Of a stretch of DNA of 64,000 nt, positions 56,421-64,000 are shown piece by piece; position 1 is the first letter of the stretch, and every line of letters starts with the position of its first letter. The position numbers were made by a program, and so were the translations under genes. The stretch comes from Isoetes taiwanensis (lineage: Eukaryota; Streptophyta; Lycopodiopsida; Isoetales; Isoetaceae): positions 3,691,720-3,755,719 of the forward strand of contig JAJEKV010000075.1 of assembly GCA_021234155.1 (NCBI GenBank), written 5' to 3'. Under the pieces are notes generated by a model, which was not told the origin of the DNA, made no database searches, and saw only the letters and a program-made list of their open reading frames with translations.

Positions 56421-56825
56421 AAAGTTGAGCATGAATATTGCGTGTTACAATAACATTTTAAGGTCACGCTAAAATAATAAAAAGAATTATATGACAGGAA
56501 TATACGCTCGGTATATTGCGCATTACGGGTTTTTACGCCTTAGAATTTGAATTTAAACCCAAATTGAAGCATCAGTCTAGATAAGATGGAAAAAATCCAA
56601 ACTTGCCTTGAAGGCAGAAATGCTTAGATCCCTAGACATATGTTCATTACTAAAGCAAACTAGCAAAAAAAAAATTATATAGCAGAAATATATGCTCGAT
56701 ATATTGCCTGTTACAATAATGTTTTAAGGTCATGCTCAGATTTAAAAAAAAAATGCAAGGCAGAAATATACGCTTGGCATATGACGATTTACGTGTTTGC
56801 ATCTTATAATTTGAATTTAAACACC
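56421..56825. repeat. imperfect direct repeat, about 265-bp period
   Basis: TGTTACAATAA..TTTTAAGGTCA..GCAG/ACAGGAATATACGC..TTTACG/TTACG..AATTTGAATTTAAAC blocks at about 56440-56560 recur at about 56707-56825, with ATATTGC between them. Confidence 0.65.
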
Positions 56826-57033
56826 CAAAATGTTCTATGCGCAACAATTTGGTGAATCCTAAAGATCTTTTACATGGTCCATCTTCAAATGGGGCTTTTG
56901 TAAGATTTTAGTCAATTCAAGTGTCCTCTATGCAACCGCACCAAAATTGCCTCAGTCCGAGATTCCTACAAAAAGTTATGGTTCTTAAGAGCAAGTGATC
57001 TTAATCTATAGTAAACTTAACCTTGTCTTTCAA

Positions 57034-57164
57034 ATTTTTTTTTTTTTTTTTTTTTTTTTGGGTAAGGTTATATTTATATATTAAATGTAGAAAAACTTAT
57101 GTACAGGACCTTCCGTTACTGTGTCAGATCCCCTTAGCAATTCTTAGTCCTAGCTTCCTGAATA
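57034..57164 (-). mobile_element. 131-bp LINE-type retroposed insert with 24-bp TSD
   Basis: A 24-bp direct repeat (57010-57033 and 57165-57188, no mismatch seen) flanks an insert starting with about 27 T on the plus strand. On the minus strand this is a 3' poly(A), so the insert is a 5'-truncated minus-strand retroposon. The body (GGAAGCTAGGACTAAGAATT at its 5' end) resembles a LINE 3' UTR but is not obviously that of either LINE here. Confidence 0.8.
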
Positions 57165-57372
57165 AGTAAACTTAACCTTGTCTTTCAATTTTCGCCCTCT
57201 CTTTTCTTGTGATTAACCCCTAGTTCATCTACCTCACTTACTTTATCATATAGAAGAAAAACTTAGAAAGAATTTCTATTTTAACGCTCACTATAACAGA
57301 AGAAAGAATTTCTATTTTAATGCTCACTATAACAGTCAATCTATCTAATTAGGATATGCCACGTGCTATGAT

Positions 57373-57385
57373 GGCTCTGATACCA
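57373..57385 (-). promoter_or_regulatory. primer-binding site of another minus-strand LTR element
   Basis: On the minus strand TGGTATCAGAGCC, a perfect initiator tRNA-Met type site, directly inside ..AGCATCATA. The same position relative to the LTR as at 50040-50051. Confidence 0.75.
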
Positions 57386-57386
57386 T

Positions 57387-57600
57387 TATGATGCTCCTCG
57401 CACCTATATGATGCTCCCAACGTATAAATATAGGAAATTCCCTTTCCCAGCAACTCTATCACCAGGAAAGGCCATCCGTCTGGTTCAGACCACTTGTAAT
57501 AGCCAAGTGTTCGAGCGTAGGACACAAAAATGTCATTTCACCACATTCCTCCTTTGCGATAGGCTATACTATGGAAGCATACATAGATATTAGCACTAGC
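57387..57600 (-). repeat. LTR fragment, minus orientation
   Basis: TATGATGCTCC..GGAAATTCCC..GGCCATCC..GGACAC..TATACTATGGAAGCATAC shares order and spacing with 50053-50260 of the other minus LTR, at lower similarity. Its outer end is lost. Confidence 0.5.
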
Positions 57601-58129
57601 AACAATACATGATAATATGCTGCCAGTGGTTGCAATGCCTTGCCCCCAAAATTTTAAATGGCCCATAAGTGCGGTCCCATGAGCAATAGCTGGATACTAT
57701 CAGGCTGGGACATGAGAAGCCAATAAACTTCACAATGGGCAATTAAATAGTATTTACTCTATAAGAAGCTGATATTATCGGCCTAAGACTACATGTAACT
57801 ATAAATACTGACTGTGGGATATTACATATCCAGTTTAGCATCTAAAACAAATATCAAGGGATATTGGAACGAGGGAGTACGACATGGTTGTCCCTAGTTA
57901 GCTAGGCCAGCCAAAGGGGAAAGTTCCCTTTCTGAGAGGGTTGGATAAGTAGCGACACAACATCCTGAGTTTGGAGGGCAAATTGGGGCCCTACCTCCAA
58001 TTCTGCCCCAAATCGATTTGGGGAGATTTGGAGGAAGGAGGAGCTATCAGTTACTGCAACCAGCTTGAAGAATGGAGGCCTTTCGTGACAATGGCTCTAG
58101 CCAAGAGATTGGTGTCCCTAGATAGTCTG
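57601..58129. other. no gene recognised
   Basis: Unassigned sequence, possibly decayed LTR. CCCAAATCGATTTGGGGAGA at about 58008 is a palindrome. Confidence 0.35.
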
Positions 58130-59253
58130 TGCTTCAGCTAACACTTCTCTGATTAGATGGATGGTTAAATTCTCTTTTATGTGCTACTAAGATGATGATG
58201 GATACTTTGATTATGATTATGTTATCTCTTTCTGTTTCTCCTGAGTGTCTGGGGTAGAGACTTGACAGCTTTTTAGAAGTAGAGATGTCTCTAGCTAGAA
58301 CCCTTAAGACCCAGTAGATGCGGCATGTGCACAAGAGCCCACCTGGCTGTGGATGCTATGTTGTGATTTAGCACCAGACAATGGGTATGATGGTGAAACG
58401 AGGGTGGGGTCTTGCCTAGCTTGGCTACGAGACTTCTATAGTGTGCTACGCTTATAGTCGGTCACTGAGTGTGGGCGATTATGGGTCCGACACCACAGGT
58501 TCCGCATCGACGTGCCTATATGGGCGTCCTCAACTCGAATGGGCGCAGTGAGCTGGCCTTTAGATTTAGGGGAGTAAGTCGGGTATGGATGTGGGGGTTA
58601 CTGATATGGCACGTGTTCTCTAGCACACCCAGGGATCCGTCATGACCAGTGAGGGGACGCCTCTCTGACCTGCCTCATCAGACCAAGGAGATGTAACCCA
58701 GAGTAGTCTCATAGGGTGATTCCATGGGATTGAATCTCCGGAAGGCTACAATCACGCCATAGCATGTTTTAGCCTATCTGTAAAGTGTGCACAGGAGGGG
58801 CGAATGGAATGGACTACTCTAGCCATTGTTCTATGCCAGCCAACGCCATGTTACACCTCTGTCTGCTATTATCTTGAGGCCTGATCGTCAGTTGACCCCA
58901 TGGAGTCTGAGCCCAGGGTAGAGCCCTTATTTAGGGTATATTGCTTATGTATCTTGTACTTGTATTACCATGTAGATAATGATGATGATGATGATGGATG
59001 GACCACACTTCGTGGTGGTATATTATTCTGTGTATGATTGCTAGGTGCTAACATGTATGTACGCTTCCGTTGTATAGGAGTCGCATAGAGGACGTGGGAC
59101 GAATGACACCTCCATGTTCCTCACCTAGACACTTGGCCATCCCAAGTGGTCCAAGTTAGACGGAGGGCCTTTCCATAGTGATGTAGTTGCCATGGAAGGG
59201 GGATTCCCTGTATTTGTACGATGGGAGCATCGTATAGATTCTGGGAGCGTCGC
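58130..59253 (+). repeat. LTR of the chromovirus family, plus orientation
   Basis: Shares blocks with 38081-39614 (GCACAAGAGCCCxxCTGGxTGT, GTAAAGTGTGCACAGGAGGG, GAGTCTGAGCC..GGGTAG) and ends GGGAGCGTCGCA at 59253. Right after it starts minus-strand integrase sequence, so it was inserted into another gypsy copy. The left boundary is uncertain. Confidence 0.65.
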
Positions 59254-59795
59254 AGTAATTGTTCTGCCTTTATTTGTTGACATATCTGACATTGCTTAAT
59301 GTATCTTGCAATGTGCTTCTTCAGTCCTGGCCAAAAATAGCTGGAGCGGATCTTAAAATATGTCTTCATAAATCTCGCATGCTCTGCTATAGGACTGTTA
59401 TGTGTGTCGTGGAGAATGAGCTTGCAAACTCCTGATGTCTCGGGGACATATAACTTTTTCTTACAATAAAGAAGGTTATTTTCTTTCTTATAATGGCGGA
59501 AAGCTTCCCTCTCCTTATCCATTCTAGCTTCTTTGGATATGAAATTCAAGATCTGTAGGAAGAGTCTGCTCTATCTGCTTACTAAACTCACTAGTGAGAG
59601 TGAAAATTGCATTATAAAGCGTTCGAGTGAACAATAGATGCCTCAAAAGAGCGTCAGCAACAACATTATGCTTGCCTAGTGCCCACCATGATGCCTCGGC
59701 CTTCAGAGCTAGATCCTGTGACGACCATACGGATCCCGGCAATAAAAAGGACATGTCCCTGCTTAAAACATAAACGGAAGAAGCGAGTGGTATGG
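59254..59795 (-). pseudogene. Ty3/gypsy RNase H end and integrase zinc finger, fragment
   Basis: Minus frames: WWALGKHNVVADALLRHL (RNase H end, 59524-59754) and KLILHDTHNSPIAEHARFMK, SSYFWPGLKKHIARYIKQCQ then ICQQIKAEQLL (HHCC domain, to 59254). A frameshift lies near 59530. It is cut on the left by an LTR and on the right by the poly(A) of a LINE. The order matches the element at 43.1-43.5 kb. Confidence 0.8.
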
Positions 59796-60112
59796 TTTTT
59801 TTTTTTTTTTTTTTGAGTGAATGGGGTTTTTTTCATTAACTATAGAAAAAGGTACAACATAGTGAGTGAGCAATTAAATACAAATTAAGTAGGAGCTGTG
59901 CTAAGCACATAGCAATGTTGTCTGTAGACAAAAATATTAGTCAACCATATTAGTAGTTGAGGAATGTGTTGTGTTGCTACTAAGAGATCCCATATACAAT
60001 GAGGATCAATGTTGAAAATGTTGAGCAGCATATGTGCAGACAAGTATCAGACCAATTCCTGCAGAAGTGGTTTAGATGCTAATGAAATGCAGAAGGTATA
60101 TGCAGATCTATT

Positions 60113-60439
60113 TCAAGCCAAAAGAATGAGGTGCAGGTCATTAGGAAGAATAGGATGATTTGTTTGAAAGTGGTAGGAGCTAAGGAATTCAAAGTGAGCC
60201 CGGAAATTAGGCTGAAGTATGAGAGTGTTGCCATTTCCCCAGTTTAGCTCAATAATCAGCCTATCAGCATTGGTAGTGGACATCAAAATAATTAGAGTGC
60301 CATATGCATCCGCCGGACCCTCGCGGATGGTAATAGCATTCCCTCGTAGTACTTTCGAACCGCCTTCTTTCCGTTGCTTTCCATGAACCACCATAGTTGC
60401 ACCATTAAGTATGTGCTTCCTTGCACTTCTATAGCCCAT
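60113..60439 (-). pseudogene. possible LINE RNase H domain remnant
   Basis: 108 codons in which AYGTLIILMSTTNADRLIIE resembles the helix and LIVELD strand of plant LINE RNase H, but the first catalytic region (normally DGA) is not recognisable. The region 60440-60598 is not open. Weak assignment. Confidence 0.35.
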
Positions 60440-60598
60440 TCTATTTTCTCATCGTGGATGTCGATTATATCAATATCCGTGGATGCCCCTTACCGGGCCT
60501 GTCCCACATATCCTTAGTGTAATGAATATCATGTACTAGTCTCCGCCGCAGGGGAACAATCTATATTCTCGCGGCTCCACCGGCGCCAATATCTCTCG

Positions 60599-61900
60599 CT
60601 AAGGTTCCTCATGTAATCTACCAGAAAGACATTGAGTGTCAGTAATTGAATCATGACAATTTAGTTTAAATAATCTATGAGCTCCCATGAATTTGCCTAT
60701 ATTTAGCCATTTGTTATCCACAGAATCTTTATGCAAGTGTCTCTGACTTGTTGCAACCATTTCAATGTCATACATAACTTGAGATTTAATCCAGGATATA
60801 GAAATTGATTTACCTCCATATTGACACCTGTTCCTATGTTTCCAAACATTCCACAAAGCAATGAAACACAAAGAATTTTTAAAGGCATCATCGTTCATCA
60901 TGAACTCAAGCAGAGTAGCAGGACAATTTATGTTAAAAGTATCCTCAAACCATCTCCAAAATGAAGTAAGCTTAGCACAGCCAAAGATATGCTCCATAGA
61001 TTCAACATAGCTGCATCCAAGAGGGCAGTTGGGATGCACTGGATTTGTTGCAGGGTTCGAGTGCCTGGAAATAGTTTCCAAACTTGGCACACTCTTATTG
61101 GCAATTAACCAAGCAAAATAAGAGATCTTGGGAGGCAAGTAGGAAAGCCAGATATTTTTGAACAACCTAGCTTCAGAGTCATTTGAGAGACCCCAATAAA
61201 GCTTAGATTTGGAGGGCAAGTGAGGCATATTTAAACAAGTGTAGACCTTGGAAACATTGTAGCAGGGCTTACCATAGAGGGTCCATTGAGCAGTACAAGG
61301 ATTGTCTAAGAGTTTGACATTGCTAATTTTTTGCATGATGAATCTGAAAAGAATCTTGTCAGAAGAACTGCCTCTGATCCTATTTTTTAGGTTTGTCCAA
61401 GAGATCCATCTTGTCTGATCCCAGAGATCACCAAGATTTAAAATACCATATGCCATCCACTTTTTATAGAGCTTAGGATGTTTTATAGCCATAGGAGTAG
61501 TGTTATCTCTAGAGAAATTAGGATTCCAGAATATGCTTGTGCTGGAGTGGCTATTCTCTATAGCAGAATGCTCAAAGGTATTGTAAACCTTGTTCCAAGC
61601 CAAAATAATGCTTCTCATGAGAGGTGAGATATTTGGGGCAGGTTTCAATGCTGTGAATGCTGAAGAAGGCAAGTTATGGCTGATAGAAGGATGCCCTTTA
61701 GGATGACTGCATGATAGCCAATGTTTGATGAAAACCGTGGCTGGATTATTATGTATGAACAGGGATTTCCAGATGTATTTCCCAGCCAAAGCATAGCCCT
61801 AAAGGACCAAGTTTTTACAGCCAAGGCCACCATGTTTCTTGCTTCTGGTGATAGAATTCCAGTTAACCATGTGATGTTTCCTCCAAATGTGGAGTTTGTC
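60599..61900 (-). pseudogene. LINE ORF2 C-terminal part with zf-RVT domain
   Basis: A 396-codon open frame (to 61789) with LPPKISYFAWLIANKSVPSL and CPLGCSYVESMEHIFGCAKL, the Cys/His zf-RVT domain typical of plant L1 elements, followed by ALWNVWKHRNRCQYGGK. Just upstream, in other frames, are the RT-C-terminal signatures HMVNWNSI and KKHGGLGCKNL (about 61800-61900). Confidence 0.88.
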
Positions 61901-62346
61901 AAAGAGATAGGCCTCCAGTCAGAAAAGGACTGGACCGGGATTGTCAACCTTAGGAATTAAAGTGATGAGGCCAGATGAAAGAGCAGGATGAAGGTGGTTG
62001 GAATTCCAGAATCCCTTGATCATGTGCATGAAGTCACTTTTAATGGTATCCCGTAACCTAATATAGAATTCGTGGGTAGACCATCGTATTCTGGCTTTTA
62101 CCCTTTGCAAGACTCTTGAGGGTGGAGAAAATCTCATCGAAGGGGTCATAGCAATATTATCGTGGAAGGCCATTGTTATCAATCAAATCAGAAAGTTTTG
62201 GCTTCAAAGAATTTGGACAGAGTCACAATAGGTTGGGAGAAAATACTAGCATAATTAGAGCAAAAGAAATTGGAAATTTCTTTTTTGATCGAAAATGGTA
62301 TTATCATTTCCATCCTTGACAAAGGGTAAGTTGACTTTTCAAAAGT
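61901..62346 (-). pseudogene. LINE RT, catalytic core deleted
   Basis: WSTHEFYIRLRDTIKSDFMH, FWNSNHLHPALSSGLITLIP (61919-62182) and SDWRPISLTN (about 61895-61925) are RT motifs 0-2. Within a few codons the sequence jumps to the post-palm region (WLTGILSPEARN..), so motifs A-E, including FADD, are missing. Confidence 0.85.
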
Positions 62347-63510
62347 CTAGATTTGGCAACTCAGAAAAGAACTTGAGTTTCCATGATCCATATTGGAAAG
62401 GTACTTGAGCTTGCATTTGATGGATGCCCCTTTTGCTTCCAACTCCTCAATTGTTTTAATGATCATTTCAAGATTTCCTTCTTGCCTATGAAGCTCGATG
62501 TTGAGAGGGTCTTCTTGCAGCTTAATCCTAACCTCCTTCATTTCTTGCAGATAAGCTCTCTTTTCAGCTTGCTTGCTCTCATGTAAATTCTTTGACCACT
62601 GTTTGATCCAGGTCTTGGAGTCTTTTATGTTGGCATAAAAGGATCTCATAGAGTTTGTAGATCTGACCTTGGGGAGAGTATCATAAAAAGCAATGAATTC
62701 ATTACAGAAAGAATCTGAGTCAAGGAGGGAGCAATTCAACTTAAAAGGAGTATTGCCATGCCTCTTGATGGAAAGTGTGTGATTGGTAGTGAAGAATTGA
62801 GGCTGGTGGTCAGATATTGATGTACATTCATCACTGTAGACCAAACAATTATTCCAGATATCATTCTGAATGTTGTTTATGTAGAACCTATCTAGGGCAC
62901 AGTAGACTCTGCTATTACCTTCTTGCTTGTTAGACCATGTATAAGCTGAGGTGGAAGAGGGGATATGCTGAAGAAAATGAGTGTCAAGCATTTGATCCCA
63001 TTGAGATCTTTCATAAGATGACATGTTGAGATTTTTGCCAATTTTTAAGTCCCAAGTAGATGTGTTGTTGAAGTCCCCTGCCATGATCCAGGTGTCACAA
63101 TCTTGAGATGCAATATAATTGCTAACAGGAGGCCAAGTGAGCTCTAATTCTAGAATCAGTGGAGGCATAGATGTTTATTATACCAAATCTAAAATCATTG
63201 TGCTTGAAGATGATATATTGCCAGGATCTGCAAGGGCTAATATAGACAGAGCTGTGATTAAGATGTCTCCAAATAATGCAGAGCCCTCCCGAGGTGCCAG
63301 TGGCCTCAATCCAAGTAGAGGAAAAACCAGGGCCAATCCAATCTGCTAAATTTGAGCACTCAAAACTAGGGAGTCTAAGCTCCTGAAGAAGAATGATATC
63401 AGCATCATAACTTCTGATTTGAGAAAATAGCCCTTCTTCTTTTCAAAGGGCCTTTTATACCTCTTAGATTCCAACTGAGAATCTTCATGATATAGTTAAG
63501 GAAAAGGCAA
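62347..63510 (-). pseudogene. LINE AP-endonuclease domain
   Basis: MKILSWNLRGIKGPLKRR (start at about 63492) is the standard EN start. After a frameshift and in-frame TAAs near 63120-63360, a 273-codon frame (62347-63168) reads DCDTWIMAGDFNNTS, DRFYINN and SISDHQPQFF, the catalytic GDFN and SDH motifs. It nicks target DNA during target-primed reverse transcription in active copies. Confidence 0.85.
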
Positions 63511-64000
63511 CCTTGGGAAGAATCAATGGAGTTTGATAGCTCTTCTGGATTTAAGTCGAGTGTTAGCAGCAGGGGTATTTTGGATTTGGCCAAGAATATG
63601 TTTATCTTTTTTCTTTCTATTTCTGGTGGATGTTTTGTTTATAGAGTGATCAGCAATAGCCCTATCTTGGTGAGCAGTTAGGTAAACATCATCATCCCAG
63701 GGGTATCAAATTTAGAAAAGTGATGTTCAGGGGCATTTTCTTTATCAGGGTCAGAATCTGCAGAGTTACTATCATCAGACATTTTATCAAGGTGAGAGCA
63801 TTGCCAGAATTTAGATTTGCAACACTCCTGAACTATAGGCTCATTTAAAGCTGTGTCACTGGAGTTAGCTACATTATTATCCACATTAGAACAAATAACC
63901 AGCAAATTATCTTCAGCATTTGAAGTGGAAAGATCTTGTCTGGGAGTAATTTGTTGAAGGTGTGGTAACTCTGCAAATCCCTTTTGATGTAGAGTAGAGT
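63511..64000 (-). other. region upstream of LINE ORF2, ORF1 end
   Basis: A Ser/Asp-rich minus frame (63678-63905, SDDSNSADSDPDKENAPE) probably belongs to the C-terminus of ORF1. The remainder is non-coding or outside the window. Confidence 0.4.

Larger units (their letters stand above)
56241..57372. other. non-coding, with repeat and retroposed insert
   Basis: No gene. It contains the repeat at 56421-56825 and the 131-bp insert at 57034-57164. Probably internal sequence of the minus-strand LTR element whose PBS is at 57373. Confidence 0.45.
59796..64000 (-). mobile_element. L1-like LINE (minus), continuing past the window
   Basis: Its poly(A) is the 20-T run at 59796-59815. Then come a possible RNase H remnant (60113-60439), the C-terminal zinc region (60599-61789), a deleted RT (61900-62182), endonuclease (62347-63510) and the end of ORF1 or linker (63678-63905). 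It inserted into gypsy sequence on its left. Both the 5' end and the target duplication lie outside the window. Confidence 0.85.

Overview
The window is nuclear DNA of a land plant and consists mostly of nested, decayed transposable elements with a few host genes or gene fragments between them. The plant assignment rests on a COI1-type F-box/LRR jasmonate receptor locus, fragments of a plant alanine aminotransferase and a plant PHD-finger/acetyltransferase gene, and plant-type Ty3/gypsy chromoviruses, L1-like LINEs, a MULE and Helitron-like ends. TE density and intron-rich relics suggest a large genome, possibly not an angiosperm; I cannot name the species.

Layout. 1-3.3 kb: minus-strand Ty3/gypsy element, cut by the window edge, with an extra RNase H domain upstream of its reverse transcriptase. 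3.3-7.5 kb: no gene recognised. 8.4-11.3 kb: PHD/acetyltransferase pseudogene split by a 1.95-kb Mutator-like element with a perfect 9-bp target duplication. 12.0-12.5 kb: fold-back arrays of a GGAAACCCTTCC motif, which recurs at 21.4 kb. 13.3-13.8 kb: alanine aminotransferase pseudogene. 13.99-18.19 kb: a 4.2-kb TIR element with an 8-bp duplication, carrying a decayed gene with a ubiquitin-like N-terminus and a small ORF with a histone H3-like N-terminal tail. 19.5-21.2 kb: Helitron-type terminus followed by a 1.6-kb pyrimidine tract. 22.01-25.09 kb: a second member of the same TIR family, also with an 8-bp duplication. 25.8 kb: SINE-like sequence. 26.06-28.57 kb: COI1-like gene with a GC-AG intron and two frame breaks in exon 3. 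28.6-36.5 kb: gene-poor, with Helitron-like ends and short tandem repeats. 36.5-51.1 kb: two oppositely oriented copies of one chromovirus family. The minus-strand copy has LTRs, a primer-binding site and a polypurine tract; about 4.5 kb between its primer-binding site and gag contains a decayed histone H3-fold gene and another ORF with its own TATA box. 51-52.3 kb: tandem duplication. 52.8-56.2 kb: minus-strand LINE with an L1-ORF1p-like RNA-binding domain, truncated in the RT. 56.4-59.8 kb: LTR and integrase fragments plus a 131-bp retroposed insert with a 24-bp duplication. 59.8-64 kb: a second minus-strand LINE lacking its RT core.

I see no rRNA, tRNA or CRISPR. The only possibly working host gene is the COI1-like locus, and its frame is broken. 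The observations most worth following are the H3-fold gene inside the LTR element, the paired 8-bp-TSD TIR elements with their cargo, the RNase H placed before RT, and the COI1-like lesions.
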